DNA of 64,000 nucleotides from Cordylochernes scorpioides (GCA_030710605.1 CP092882.1:20780446-20844445), one strand, 5' to 3'; shown: positions 9,233 to 22,046, numbered from the stretch's first letter. The notes: generated by a model from the letters alone, not told the origin. Translations and numbers: made by a program.

Positions 9233-12200
9233 GTATTTCTAATCTATAATCCAAATTTATCATCAATAATAAAAATAAAAGAATGAAAACACAGAATAGG
9301 TTATTAAGAATATTTATTTTTGAAAACATCATCTAAGATGACCAAATAATACACGATGCTACAAAATGCAGTTTTTCCAAGTTGTGTGTGATACATGGGG
9401 TATACCTAGCAAATGTGGGGTAACGAACGACTTTGTAACAAAAGTCCATGCTTCACGCGGCGTACACTTCATTTTTTTGAAGAGATTTATATATAAAAAA
9501 AAAATAATAATAATTTTCTCTAATATTTTTTTCTAAATTTGTTTACACAAAACATGAAAATTGAAAAAAATAAAAATAATTTATAGTCACACTTTTTTTT
9601 GGTAATAATTATATAATAAATATACATTACCATATAAAAATAAGATTTTGAAAGATTTTTTTTTTTAGAGGAAACAAAAATAAGAAATGAACAATTATTT
9701 TGACAAATTGTTAAAAACACATGGTTAAAAAAAGAGGCAACTATTATTAAAAAAATAGATATTAAAAAAAAATAATAAATTTAAACCAGGGTTATGAAGA
9801 GTTGAAAAAAAAAAAAGGGGTCAATTTATATATATTTATAAAGAAAAAAAAAGAAGTAGTTTATAATTACATTAAAAGAAAGAACAAAAAAAAAGTGACT
9901 AAAAAAAACACAACTGCATCCTCTAGGTTCTATAATAGCTGCAAAAAAAAAAAAAAAAAATGATTTGAGTAACAAAAAAATAATTGTAAAAAAAAAAAAA
10001 AGACACACATTTGAATAATAATGAATATAGTAACATTAAAAAAAAAAGGTAAATATGTTTAAAGTGGACACAAAAAAAAATTTAAAAATTCACGATTAAA
10101 TGATTAGGTATATGAACTAAACACAACAAATTGAGTATAAATATTATATATATATATATATATATGAGGTAAAATATATATGTAAATTAGGGAAGTTTAT
10201 TATGTATGATGGGATAATGCGGGTATATGTCGTTAAAAAAAAAACTATTAACAAAAGAAAGAGGAAATCAACAAAAGACACAAAATTTGTACCTCTAGGA
10301 AAGAAACCAAAGATATATAAAAACCCAAAAAAAGTCACCATTTCAACTATATTTGCAAATGTAGCTCACATTATATTGGGGGCACACATTGTCAATTTGA
10401 AAAAAAAAAAGATAGTAATATAATAAGTTATTGGAATTAATAAGGAAACAGAAAATTTCAAATCCTTTTAACTATTTAAAAAATAATCCTATAGAGATGA
10501 AATATTTAAAGAAAAAAATGTCATATTTTTATTAAGAGATTATGTAGGGAACTTATATATTTAAAAAAAAAATGGTCAAAAATATTTAAATCTTCATTAT
10601 TCCATTCATAGAAAGCGGGTTGATATACATATTTTTATAAAAACCCTTAATTTTCAAGTTTTTTTTTTTTAAATTCAAACAAAAATAGTACTTTTAAATT
10701 ATAGTCATGTTGAAAATTTTTGAAAAAAAAAAAAAAAAAAAAGAGCTCAGCATTTTTGTCTCTATGCAAATAAATAATTTGAATAATTGAAAGATATGTA
10801 AATATGTAAGAAAAAAAAAAAGAAGGAAGAGAATACACAGTTTTTTTTAATAAACAAATTTGTATAAGTTGAATATAATTTTAGAAAAGTTAAGAAGGGA
10901 AACTATACCAAAGTGAAGCTATTTCAAGTTCCCAGTTCAATATATCAAGAAAAAATGAAAGATAAAAAAAAAAAATTTTTTTTTTTGAATAAAAAAAAAT
11001 CAATTTTACATAAGACCCCCCATATAGCTGCTAACAAAGAATCATCTTTTTCAAAAACTTTGCTATCATTAAAGATAAGCGTGTATCAAATTTGTTTTAT
11101 CCATATATAGCCATTAGACATAGGAATAAATAATGTGGTGATGAAGCATCCAAACCACATTTATAAATAGTAATATATATAGAGGGTAGGATGAAATATA
11201 TTAGTTCCTTTTTTTTTTTAAATAGAAGATAAGGCAAATTTTTGTATGATAAACATTATATAATAGGAATAAATTAAGAGTTTTTATTATATATAGTCAC
11301 AAATATCATTTTAGTTTTAAATTCATAAATAAATAAAAGTATTGCAAAAGTACCCGAAGAAAGTTAATATTATTAAATAAATATATTTTAATATCAATTT
11401 TTTTTGAAGGAGGAAGAATTTTAAAGGAAAAAAAAAAAGGGGGGGGGGGGGAGAGAGGGGTGGAATTCACATCATTTTAAAAACATTCATACAATTTGTT
11501 TTTTCCCAAGTAAATATATAGTTAATGTTAAGACCTTTAAATTGTCTATAAAGAAAGAGAGAATTCAAGTTTGAAATTTTAAGAAAATCATAAAACTGTT
11601 GACTTCATTGATGAAAATAATTAGATTTCAACAAAAATTTAACAGATTGAAAAAAAAAAAAAAGGTATTGGATCACACACTTCTTCAATAATTGATTTGC
11701 ATAGGGATAGAGATGTAAATAGGGTATTTAACATTGCATCAGATTATTATTAAAAAAGGTTTTTAAAAGTAGTTTTTAAAGCTTTGGTTGGCCATCGGTA
11801 AAACAAAATTGATATAAATTATTTGATAATCAAATTTATATGCTCAAAAAGAAAAATCCAAAAACTTTTTGAAATAATCCATGAAACAAAAATTAGAAAT
11901 CCCCTATATAATTATTTGAATTTTTTAGAAAATAATATCCATTGTATGTATACAATACAGAGAGATGTTTTTCTCTTTCTCTTAACTATTCTTTCCAATT
12001 TGAGGAGCAAAGAATAAGAATTGAAGAGATATTTGGATCATTATGAAACTTTCATTACAGTATTTAAGGGAGTAATACATTCATTGTAATTAAGACCTCT
12101 CTCTATAATGACAGGGCTGTTGGATATATAGATGGAAATTTGACCAGGAGGATAACAACAATCTATAAAATTAAGGTTGCCTCTTCCATTAAAAGAAATG

Positions 12201-12254
12201 TCAAAAACTGTAGACTTTATTTATAACTTGGGTTATATAATTACCTGGAGCAAA

Positions 12255-12450
12255 TTCATAAGGTGAAAGGTTTCCTTCAAAGTTTTTTTAGTGTTTTGTC
12301 GAGATTTTGAGTATTATTGCCCTTCCACAGAAGAAAAATAGAAAAAAAATAATTTTTCTCCAGTAGAAGAGCAATAATGCTGAAAGCTCGGCAAACAATA
12401 AAAAAAAAAAAACTTTGAAAGAAACCTTTTGTCTTATGATTTCACGCTTT
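12255..12450. repeat. Foldback with AGCT-type hammerhead-like motif
   Basis: Arms AGGTTTCCTTCAAAGTTTTT (left) and complement near 12410-12430. On the + strand 12361-12389 reads CAGTAGA, hairpin (GCAATAATGC), TGAAAGCTCG, parallel to the Penelope arms but with box I altered. Confidence 0.65.
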
Positions 12451-12499
12451 TATATATATATAAGCAAGCTCAAAATAATTTAACAGATTTCTCTAGAGA

Positions 12500-12660
12500 T
12501 GAGTTTATTTTTATTAATGTAATCTCAAGTTTTCAGGCATCCTTGTCCTTCTAAAGGAGTACATAAAACGTAAATAAACACTATTTATAAACTCCAGTAG
12601 TAGGGCAGGAATGCCTGAAAGCTTTAGATAACATTAATAAAAAGAAATTCATCTCCATAA
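12500..12660. repeat. Foldback with AGCT-type hammerhead-like motif
   Basis: Arms GATGAGTTT...TTATTAATGT and complement ACATTAATAAAAAGAAATTC. + strand near 12592-12624 reads CAGTAGTAGGGCAGGAATGC then CTGAAAGCTTTAG, a further variant of the same core. Confidence 0.65.
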
Positions 12661-14184
12661 AAACCTGTATTGTTTTAATCTATATTTAGGAGATTTGAAT
12701 CAAGTAAATATAACTAAAATTTGCAGGAGGATGGTACTCATGTATGTAAAAAAAGAAGCACCTCTCACTTTAAAGATACAATAAAGCAATAATTTCAACA
12801 AACCTCAAGACAAAATACAATAGCAGTGATAAAGAATAAGCTATAGCAAGCACCAGTATTAAGGAAGACTCCTGAATTTTCCAAAACTGGGGTTGAGGTA
12901 CATAGTTCAGTATCAGCACCATTACATTGGGTTAATAGACAAAATGATTTAATACATTTAAAATAAGGTGAGATAGCTCTTTCTATAAAGCTATTATCTA
13001 ACAGCCTTGTCAGAATAGAATCATAAGTCTTAATAAGACCAACATACTGCTCTTTTAAAATATTGTATTAAAAGTTTTCATAATGATCCAAAAAAAAAAA
13101 TGTAAATGTTGTATTGTAAGTCTCTATAGAGTAGTACAAGAGAGAGAGAATTTCAGAGAAAAAATTTGTTTATCCATCAAAAAAACTGATCTTTTATTAA
13201 TACTCGGTACAAAAAAAAAAAAAAGTAAGATGTTGAATGAAAATGGAATTGTGGTTACTTTTAGATGCAACAGTAAACACACGTTGAGTCACAGGTTTGT
13301 GGTAAAGAGATGGAACAAAGGAATATTGAATGGTAGGATGAAGTGTGTCTTATAAGGGTGGAAAAATTCGCAAAGTTTTCACAGCTTTTTCTATATTCTG
13401 ACTAATGGGGCGAGAAAAAAAAACTGTATTCAATTCATTGTTTTACAAAGACAATTAAAAAAAAAAAAAAAGATAATTACAATCTATATATAGAAAAAAA
13501 AATAAAAAAGTTTCATTCAATTACCATAACTCCCTGTCATAAACTCTATCCAACTTCTTTGGTCAACTTTTTTTTAAAATAGAAAACAATTTCATTAGAT
13601 AATTGAGAAATTTCAAAAAAAAAAAAATTTGGTAAAAAAAGATATTTAGACACCAAACTGTTAAAAAAAAAAACTATAAGCCTGCTGATTTAAATAAATA
13701 TGTTAAATAATCAAGAGCTTATATATAAATATATAAGAAAAAAAGACAACACCTATACCATTTACTGATAACAGGTATTGTATACAAATACATTTCCTTC
13801 ACGCGGTTTATTATTTATTTTTCAATATTGACCTTCTAACTCATTCATATTTAAAGAAAAAACATTTCATTAACTTTAAAAAAAAAACTCAAATTTTATT
13901 ATCATTTTTGAAAAAGCCTATAAACAACACAAGTTTTTGTTTTTTAATTTCATCTGCCAAATGAAAAAAAAAAAAAAATGGGGGGAGAGGGGGATGTAGG
14001 TTAAATTTTAAAAAGTTTTATTTTTTTAGAACTCTCTCTCTCTCTATAATTTAATAAAATTAAGAACAGGAGAAAAATATATCAAACAAACAAAAAAACC
14101 TGCCTTTTAAAATTGATTCAAAACTTATTTTGATATAATGAAGATATAAAGGTACAATTTAGATTATAGATTTAGAAACCTAAG

Positions 14185-14305
14185 GTATAACAAGACCAAA
14201 TTCAAATTATTAGTAATGTTTGTGACATTTCGGTAACAATGTTTGCTATTGAAATGACATAAACATTTCATTAATTTGGTCTTGTGTTACCTTGTTTCTT
14301 TTGAG
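14185..14305. repeat. ACGT-type hammerhead-family foldback, degenerate
   Basis: Left arm AACAAGACCAAATTCAAATT, right arm ATTAATTTGGTCTTGTGTTA. The core TGACATTTCGGTAACAATG is recognisable on the minus strand; box I is lost. Confidence 0.65.
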
Positions 14306-15120
14306 ATATACAAAAAGTCTTATTTATTAAAACACAAGACACACACACACACAAAGGAAATAAATAGAATTCCAATTAAATAATTAGGATATTACATGTG
14401 GCTTAGGGAATTGGTAAAAAGAAGAAAAAAATACGCGCAACTCAACAAATGCAAATATATGCACGTTTTTTTTTTAAAGAAAAAAATGCATAATTGGCAG
14501 TGTTTGAAAAAAAAAAATAATAATTGTCAATTCCTGAGGTAGAAAAACATAACAAAAAATGTTTCTTTGAAAAAAAAAAAAAATTAACAAAAAGTAGTAT
14601 ATATATATATATGTTCATAATATATATGTATGGGGCGGGGTGGGGAGAGATATATATATATAGATACATGTAATACACATTAGTAGGATCAGAAAAAAAA
14701 ACAAAACACACAAACACAAAGAAAATTAAGTGAAAGGTATGATTGTAATGTAAAATAAATGTTGGGTTATGAAAACAGTTTTGAGAACTTGAAAATTTGA
14801 ATAAAAAAAAAAAAAAAAAACAGTATAACAAATTTACACGCACATAAGTTATGCAACTTTCCAATTGAAAAAAAAAAAAAAAAGTGACAGACATTTGACT
14901 ATCCAATATAAGAGCCAACTATTTACAAAATGGTATAATGATGGATCCTAGCTTTGATAAAAAGTTCCATTGACAGGATGACAAAAAAGTAAATTCATCA
15001 AAAGCCAGTGTCCTTCAAAGAGAACAAAATGTAAAGAGGGGGGGGGGGGGATATATCAAGGGGATGTACAACAATGAACAATAATAAAAAAGAGTGAAGA
15101 AAGTGAGGGGGGGGGGGTTA

Positions 15121-16081
15121 TATGTATATAATAAATAGTGGAAGTGTTGGATGAGACTATAGGTAGGTGGGTGGTATGTGATGGGCACATCCTCTCAACA
15201 GTTCACCACCACCATTTCCTCAAAGAAAATAAAAAAAGATGATTACAAAAAAAAAAAAAAAATGAGGAGCCATTCTGACAAGAAGAATTGAAGAGAGGTG
15301 GACTGCCACAATCCAATGGTGGAGTTTGGTTAAGGCACCTCGTACCTGCACACCCCCAGACATTGCTACAACAAGAGGATAAAAAAAGGCATTTGAAAAA
15401 AAAATCCAATAATGATTAACTGAGTTTGTGTGCTAGAGATTATTCAACAGTGATTTAGTTCGGATTTGGCCTTCAGCCAAACCTTCAAAGAGAAATTATT
15501 AGATACCATTTAGATTATAGAGATGAGAAAATCACACAAGTCCAATTACAACAAATATATATTGATGAGACAAGGGCTGCTACAGTTATTTGGTCTTGCC
15601 ACCTTTAAAAAAAAAAGAAGAGATCATTCTTTGAGTTCAAGTTTGGTGGTACATTGAAATAATTGAGGCTTCCTCAGTTACCAAGGATTTAGGCTGGATT
15701 AGGCTGCAGCCAGAGAGAAAGAAGAACATGTGACCAATCCCTGATTAATACCAAGTAGATATAGGACGGTGAGAGCTCTGTGGGAACTATCTCTCCTGTT
15801 CCACAAACTCTTTGTGGAAAAGAGCATTTGAATCAAAATTGTTGACAGACATCTAAGGTAGACCTCAACATCAACACCCTTCCTTGAGACATGTTCCAAC
15901 CCTGTCAGCCAGTCATGTAACTAGCTCGACATAAAGTTTTATAGAGTGGAACATGTTACTCCATTGGTATTCATTCAGTCTAACTGTGAACCTCACACAG
16001 TGATGGACTTCTCCCCCAACAGGCCACCTTCGCACCACAAATTCCCCATTCCAATACTCCACACTTGTATGTATATTTATA
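15121..16081. other. No recognisable gene
   Basis: Mixed composition, short unrelated reading frames, no repeat I could name. It could include the distal 3' untranslated region of the IRF-like gene. Confidence 0.4.
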
Positions 16082-16392
16082 ACTCCGCCTTTGCCGGTCT
16101 CAAGCCCGGATGAAAAAGGAGGAGAGGGAGCAGTAACAAGCTCACTAAAAAACCTGGGCTCAGCTGGCCTGGCTGATAGTACCCTGTAAGGGCTCCTGAT
16201 CCAGGTATACAGGATGAACAGCGTTTGTACTCCATGTTAGGAGCGGCTGTACATGGAGTCTGTTCCTCATGTCAGAGGCGGCCATTTCTTTTGGAGCTAA
16301 GTCGGCCTGCCACTGAGTAGTGCTCCCAATCTTAATGACAAAGGCAGACACATTCTACTTCACCCAGCGTGGAGATAAGAAAGAAGAAGAAG
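16082..16392 (+). mobile_element. Short retroposon, family B, copy 1
   Basis: Starts ACTCCGCCTTTGCC and ends in a GAAAGAAGAAGAAG tail. Flanking 13-bp direct repeats ATGTATATTTATA / ATGTACATTTATA differ at one base. Copies 2 (30194-30498) and 3 (38608-38915) share the body (CTCACTAAAAAACCTGGGCT, GGAGCTAAGTCGGCCTGCCA). Two copies share a 5' end, which favours a SINE; the A/G-rich tail and target duplications show target-primed insertion. No tRNA boxes are evident. Confidence 0.8.
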
Positions 16393-16483
16393 ATGTACAT
16401 TTATATATGAGAAATCATTCTACATATCTTTTAGGACAGACCATGTGTTTAAGTTTTGTTTAAATAAAGTAATTAGAAACACA

Positions 16484-16600
16484 AAGGTAACAAGGCCAAA
16501 TTCAAATAAATAGAAGTTATGTGGTAACAGCGCTGCTACCATTATATTTATTTGGATTTGACTCTATTACCTTATATTTCTAATTTATAATACAGATTGT
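16484..16600. repeat. ACGT-type hammerhead-family foldback, degenerate
   Basis: Left arm AAGGTAACAAGGCCAAATTC, right arm TTATTTGGATTTGACTCTAT, tail TTTCTAATTTATAATACAGA. The core is reduced to GTGGTAACAGCGCTGCTACC. Confidence 0.7.
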
Positions 16601-16851
16601 TATCTTTATCATAACAGCAACATTTTAAAATTTCTTAAAAGATTTTTTTTTTTTTTAATTGCGATCACAGTAAAATCACTTTTGTAATGAAACTGCTAGA
16701 ATTGAAAAGTACCTGAAATCAACCAAGAGACCACATGGGTTCTACTGCTACAGAGAAGAATTCTGAAGATAAACAAGCCTTATGGCAGAAAGATGGGTTC
16801 TATATAGTACTTCAATCCCTAACCCTCCTTAGACACCACTTACAATGGGCT
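16601..16851 (-). other. Probable 3' untranslated region of the IRF-like gene
   Basis: Immediately downstream of the stop codon on the minus strand. I could not pick a polyadenylation site with confidence in the AT-rich sequence. Confidence 0.4.
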
Positions 16852-16958
16852 CTATTCCATATCATCGTGAGGCTCCTGCTTGATGGAAGGCATGGCTTCC
16901 TCCATGAAGGACTCGGACAACATGGAGATCCCAATCTTCCTCGTCTTCCTCTTTCTCT
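16852..16958 (-). CDS. IRF-like gene, exon 5 (last coding exon)
   Basis: Follows a splice acceptor in a CA-repeat (TGTGTCAG at 16959-16966 on the minus strand) and joins the phase-1 end of the previous exon. It encodes a basic run KRKRKTRK (candidate nuclear localisation signal), then SMLSESFMEEAMPSIKQEP and a stop TAG at 16852-16854. IKQE fits the SUMO-attachment consensus. The exon is short and ends in an acidic tail (HDDME). Confidence 0.7.
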
Positions 16959-17921
16959 CTGACACACACACACACACCGGGGTTGGAGTGCAAGTATTTT
17001 AACACAATAGGACTATACAAAAGAGCTCAAGTGAGAGCTACAAGTCATGGTCCTGGTGAGGGAGAAAGTAGTTCTGGCCCTCGCCATGAAAAGTGTTGGT
17101 GCTAAAGTGCAAGAAAGTGGTCCCTATATTATATAATGATATATTATTATATAATAATCTTAAATATATAGTATTTAATAGAGCGATGGAGGAAAAAATC
17201 TTTCTTTTATTATAACTTTAAACACAAGATTTCAAACTCATGCAGTTTTTCTAAAGGTTCAACTCCAATGGTTAGATGCTCTAGGTTCAATTCTATCCAT
17301 GGTGTTTTGATGATGCAGTGAATGTTGATACTTCACCTTTCTGATAAATGCTTTAATTGATCTTGTAATTAAGTGGATTGTTTGCTCGAGGCTCTTATAA
17401 TTTTTACAGAGCTGCAAGTAAAAGAACTATGACTGTATACTCTTTTTCCCCTCTCTAAAATATTGGTGCAAATAGGCTCTGAGGTATGTATATATACAAT
17501 CATAGACAAGACTTAGGAAGTTGGAAAGTTTTTGATGTTGCTGGATGTCTATTTTTTTTTTTTTTAGGAGACAAGAGGCAATTTTGTTCTCACTTGGTTA
17601 TATTGTGTATCTTCAATAAAGGTCACTGTAATATCTTTCAGAGTTATTGTCTGAATCCCGATATACATTTTAAAAGGTACAATTTCCTTAAGTTTTGTCT
17701 ATGAGTGTATTTTCTCTTTTGTTGTGTGAGTCCAGTATCTTCCCTAACTTACAGGAAGCTGTATATAAAATGGAGAGAGCAGGAGAATGAATACCTATAA
17801 CAGCCTATGTATATAATATCAAAGTAATCATAGCTCTAAATGCATATATCTTCAGTATAACTTTGTAAATTCTAATTTATTTCCCCCACTCCTGGAGAAT
17901 CTGTCCCCTACAGATACTTAC

Positions 17922-18123
17922 TGATGAGGCTGACTTCCTTGTGGTTAATGCGGTAATAGCGGTACCCTCGCTCCCGGTTGGAGGCAATCTCCGTCACCTC
18001 TCTGATCTTGTTGAGGGTGGTGCGGAATCTCTGCTTGCTCGTGGTGTAGAACTCCTGGGAGTTCTCTGTGGTGATGATGCGGCCCTTGGCCTTGTCCCAG
18101 TCCTGGACAACCCTTTTGTCAGA
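17922..18123 (-). CDS. IRF-like gene, exon 4 (C-terminal half of the DNA-binding domain)
   Basis: Bounded by an AG acceptor (TAGAAAG|TCTGAC) and a consensus donor A|GTAAGT (17916-17921). It encodes VVQDWDKAKGR, SKQRFRTTLNK and ERGYRYYRI. These match the second half of interferon regulatory factor DNA-binding domains, where a W after an I/V-F-x-A stretch, a recognition helix R-x-R-x-x-L-N and a final Y-x-x-Y-R-I are typical. It enters in phase 0 and leaves in phase 1, which suits the next exon. Codon use is richer in G and C than the flanking introns. Confidence 0.7.
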
Positions 18124-18243
18124 CTTTCTAATGTAGAACCAACACTACTACAACTTGCTGCACTCCCTACAGGACACAATGCCTAAAAAGAACAAATAGA
18201 TTTAATTAAAAAAAACTAATATCAAAATTATTTTTAAATATAC

Positions 18244-18382
18244 ACTAGAACCTTAATGAGAAAACATTTGCGGACACCTCCATACAATATCACCAATTTT
18301 TAACAATTAGCAGCTCTCCAGTAAGAAGACCCTTCACTTTGGCTCTGCCATTTGAGAGAGGTTGTCCTACTGTAGTTTGAGG
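18244..18382. mobile_element. Pogo-type MITE, degenerate
   Basis: Left end ACACTAGAACCTTAATGAG, right end near GGTTGTCCTACTGTAG. Shares the inner CACTTTGGCTCTGCC block with the copies at 46074-46216 and 49343-49503. Confidence 0.5.
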
Positions 18383-18488
18383 TAACACAGATTCCATCCT
18401 CAACTATTTTACTTGTTTCAATTCTCTGCAACATATAAACACACTAAAAGGAACAAAAATATATATATTTTTAAAAGTATATATACAG

Positions 18489-18763
18489 TATAACCTCCCT
18501 GTAAAGGACATTTAGTTGTAGAACCAAAGTGTCCTTTATACAGAGGTATCCACTTACCGGAGAATTACTTTTTTTTTTTTTTTGTACAGTAGATAGAACC
18601 TTCATGAGAGGATACCTCTCTACTAAGGACAGTTTTGATTACAAAAGTTACTATTTTTACTAAGTAGTAATTCTCTGGTAAGAGGACACCTCTCCCTAAA
18701 GGACACTTTGGCTCTACAACTAGGTGCTGTTCTTTACAGTGAGGTAGTTCTACTGTATTTGCG
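18489..18763. mobile_element. Pogo-type MITE, nested or fused pair
   Basis: Begins CAGTATAACCTCCCTGTAAA and ends GGTAGTTCTACTG before TA. A second left end, TACAGTAGATAGAACCTTCA, lies inside at about 18592. No transposase. Confidence 0.6.
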
Positions 18764-18896
18764 GGATATACTATGCTAATAAAACATATAAATAAATGAC
18801 TTATTATGAATTTTATCAACATTTTAATAGATGTATCAGGTATGGAGTTGTCAGAAATCTATGAAAGTTGTGTGCTGAGGAGGTAGCACAACTTAC

Positions 18897-19052
18897 CAAA
18901 AATACTTGGAAATCATGAGGGTTCCAATCACTTCTATTTTTATGATGCATCTTGACGCGGAAGATTTTATCCTTCTCCACCCATTGCAAGCGATCCCCGT
19001 AGGTTTCCTGGTTCAGATGTTTTTGGAGGAAATCATGGAAAATGAGTGGCTG
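18897..19052 (-). CDS. IRF-like gene, exon 3 (N-terminal half of the DNA-binding domain)
   Basis: Exactly 52 codons, phase 0 at both ends, acceptor GTGTTGCAG and donor G|GTAAGT (18891-18896). It encodes LIFHDFLQKHLNQETYGDRL, WVEKDKIFRV and HHKNRSDW. The pattern of a helix, a W-(V/L)-x-K strand, F-(R/Q)-(I/V) and K/H-rich turn resembles the start of the IRF tryptophan-cluster domain. Several canonical tryptophans are replaced or shifted, so this is a divergent member. An ETS-type winged helix is a less good alternative because the ETS RxLRYYY helix is absent. Confidence 0.65.
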
Positions 19053-19744
19053 CTGCAACACCACAATATCGTCATGTTAGAGAGAGAGAGACTGTGGTGG
19101 AAATAATTGTGTGGGAACATCTGCACCCGTAGTTTCCAATGGATTCTGGAATGTCCAAGAAAGGTCAACACATCCCTCTGCTACATCCAGGCTCCTTTCA
19201 GCTATGTTTGCTGCCCCAGGTGCAATAATGGCATCATTCTTTCATTCCAGTGCAATGCAGAAAAGATTATCCAGACAATGATAAAGAATATAGGCCTTAT
19301 CTCAACAACTCTTTTGAGCTTTCTAGCAATCATAAAGATAGAACCTTTCATAATTAGGAAAGGAATAAAAAAAAACTGACAAAAAGTTTAGTAAAGAATT
19401 TTCAGGAGGCAAATGATTCAAGAGATTAATGATTAAACTATGTAATTTCTGAATGTTCTCTACAAGATGTTTGATATGCTGGAACAGTTTTGGAATTTCA
19501 ATTCTTCCATTGATAATCTTTTTATATTTTAGATAGGAAGAATTCTAGGACCATTCTTCATGATTTGGTAGGTAGATGGCAGCTGTCTCCAGATTGAATT
19601 TAGGGCTGGGATTTGAAACATGTTGATTGTGTTCTGTTCTTTCCATGCTGAAGAGTCAAATAAACAGTGCTCCACCAACAGATGGAAGGAAGAAAGAATG
19701 ATTGCATAGGTTTTAAACTGGAATAAAGGGAGAAAATGGCTTAC

Positions 19745-20254
19745 CTTGACATAGAGAGTGGAAGGATATTGGCAGAGATCCTTGGGGGAGGAGCTATTTT
19801 CAGTCTCCACAATGGTGAGGGGATGGTCATCTTCGGAGGGATCCACCTTGATGGTCTCAATGAACTCTGAAAGGACTGTTCTATGAGGAAGGGCCGGGTT
19901 GGTCTTCCTAGGATGCTTGGTATGCCTTGGGACCTGGGGTTTGCCAGCCTTGGTGGCATCTATGGTGTAGGGTCTGTCTGAGGACTTTGAGCCATTCACC
20001 TGGGTAAACCTCAGGGCTGAGGAAGAAGAGGAGGCCATGGGCTGCAGCATGTACTTGTTGGGGAGGAACAGGTTGAGAGGGGAACATAGGACCAAGTTGG
20101 ACTTGGTGGACTGGGCTGGAGAAGAATGGGACAAAGGGATGGATAGGGCATGCAACTGCTCTGCCGAAAGATCATCGTCCTGACATTCCATGTTGAGATC
20201 AATGGATTTGTTGGAGTCCTCCCTGTGAAATGACCTGTTCCATGGTGCGGCATG
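19745..20254 (-). CDS. IRF-like gene, exon 2 (low-complexity linker)
   Basis: 510 bp, 170 codons, phase 0 at both ends. Acceptor GTTGTGCAG just beyond 20254, donor AAG|GTAAGC at 19741-19744. The product is S/P/T-rich with few hydrophobic blocks: SIDLNMECQDDDLSAEQLHA near the start, a basic patch KHPRKTNPALPHRT, and IKVDPSEDD (IKVD is a weak SUMO-like site). No recognised domain. It reads as a disordered linker leading straight into the DNA-binding domain of exon 3. Confidence 0.65.
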
Positions 20255-20445
20255 CTGCACAACACACACCGGGCTAAGTTACTAGGACAGTATAGAGACC
20301 ATGGGTCTGTCCAGAAGGTGATCTCTCAGTTAGATCAAGTCATTTTAGTTTATAAAAGTGGTCTTTCGTTTGATAAGCAAATACTTATTTACTGTAGTGG
20401 CAGAGAGAGATGGTACAATGGAATACATTGTTGATTGTCTATAAC

Positions 20446-20820
20446 CAGTGCTGTAGTGGAGGGTATACGGGGGTATACGCCGTATACCCTATGCTTTTAA
20501 AATTTAGATAGCGTATACCTAGTGGTTTTACTTAAAAATAGCGTATACCCTATGATTTTGTTCAAATTTTTATTAAAAATTTATTATTTTCTTTCTTTGT
20601 AATAGTAAAAAAAAAATGATGATAAAAATTGTACTGAAAAATTGCAAAAAATTTTCAAATTAACAATTCACACAAAATATTTCATTCATTTAGTAAAAAT
20701 TTCTTGGGAAAAATATATCAACTATATTCAAATTAATAATCAAACAAGCCTCCTTTAACGAAAAACGGAAAACGAATTCTCAAGCGTATACCCTATGCTA
20801 ATTTTACGACTACAGCACTG
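20446..20820. mobile_element. hAT-type MITE with exact 8-bp target duplication
   Basis: 375 bp. Terminal inverted repeats CAGTGCTGTAGT / CTACAGCACTG, flanked by TCTATAAC on both sides (20438-20445 and 20821-20828). Eight-bp duplications and CAG...CTG-type ends are typical of hAT elements. The inside repeats GTATACCCTATG near both ends, so subterminal repeats are present. No transposase frame. Confidence 0.9.
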
Positions 20821-20828
20821 TCTATAAC

Positions 20829-22046
20829 ACAGACTCAAATCCTGTGAAGTGTACTTCTTTCTAAAAAAGAAATAGTTCTACAACCTTTGATTCTAGCACC
20901 CATCTAAACCCACCATTGAGTGGTCAAATTGAGACACGTACAAAAAGTTAAACTACACAATGTAGTAAGAGGCAGTAGTCACCAACTGTCATAGCTTCCA
21001 CCATGTGTATTCGGGTTAGGTTAAAAAAAAAAAGGAAATAAAACTTTATAGATTTTATTGAAAGAGGTAAATAGACACCAATTACTGGAAAGAAAAAAAA
21101 AAGGATGGGACAATTATCAATATGCACTCCAGAAAAACAAAAAAACAAGACGACCCAAGAAGGGAAGATGAGCATCTGAATTATTTGCAATTCAGAAGTA
21201 TTTTAAATATTAAAAAATACACAGCTTAACTTGCAGCAAATGCGCTAGTGATTGGCAACAAATAACAAAATATTTAAAAATACTAATAATTAAAATGAGC
21301 CTGAACAGAAAAGATTGGCCACACCAAGAGAAAATGCACACCTTACAATGCCTCCATTATAAAAAGTAAACTTGAAGCTGCCATTTCGGCCAATTTATAT
21401 GCCATTTTGTTTGTGGCCTGTGAGACGGTCTTGTTAAATGGGCAAATCACTATAATTATGATACTAAAGAGTAACAGTATTATTTTTATTATAAAAACAA
21501 AACCTCCATTGTATTCAAACAATATCCAGTAGTATTCACTCTGGCAGAACTTGAATCATTCATCTAGCTGGCTATAAAATTGAATGACGACATAGAAAGT
21601 TTAAAAAGGATACAACATGGCCGGAGATAAGTGAACTTTAAAAGGAAACTGTGGGATTATCTTACTGAAAACTAGTGGCTAGAAAGTAACCCCCCCCTTG
21701 GAGGTACTTGATTGAATCAGTTCACCAGAAATAATAATTATACAAAAACTTATTCTAGTTTACTTAGCCTTGTCACTTTTTTTCACTCTTATCCAAATAA
21801 TGATTAGTTTGTGTTTATTCATTGTGTATTGTGCAGACTGGATTAGAAAATATTTTTAAGAGATGCTCGTATACATGTGGATTTTATAATAAAGCCAAGT
21901 AAAAAAAAAGACAATATTCTGGTGAGGCTGCCCTAAAATTTCCTCTCTCTTGTAGGTAGGTATCTCCATGCCATCTCTGATACAGAGGTCGGGGAATGCC
22001 ATTTCATCCTGTTATGTGTTATTGACGTGACAACGTCTTAAATTAG
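20829..22046. other. No recognisable gene
   Basis: Upstream of exon 2 within the long intron. AT-rich sequence with short frames only; nothing named. Confidence 0.5.

Larger units (their letters stand above)
9480..15120. other. AT-rich field with strand-biased A-runs
   Basis: About 5.6 kb with dozens of A-runs of 8 to 20 on the + strand (for example 9943-9960 and 10722-10742) and few T-runs of similar length. TA microsatellites (10145-10165) and short G-runs (11439-11450, 15041-15050, 15108-15117) also occur. No convincing coding frame; apparent frames are F-, K- or I-rich. It lies downstream of the minus-strand IRF-like gene, so the gene-sense strand is T-rich here. Two foldbacks and one hammerhead-family copy lie within it. 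Confidence 0.7.

Noticed and set aside
9826-10008. F- and K-rich frames in the A-run field
   Set aside because: Translations of homopolymer runs; no domain or codon bias.
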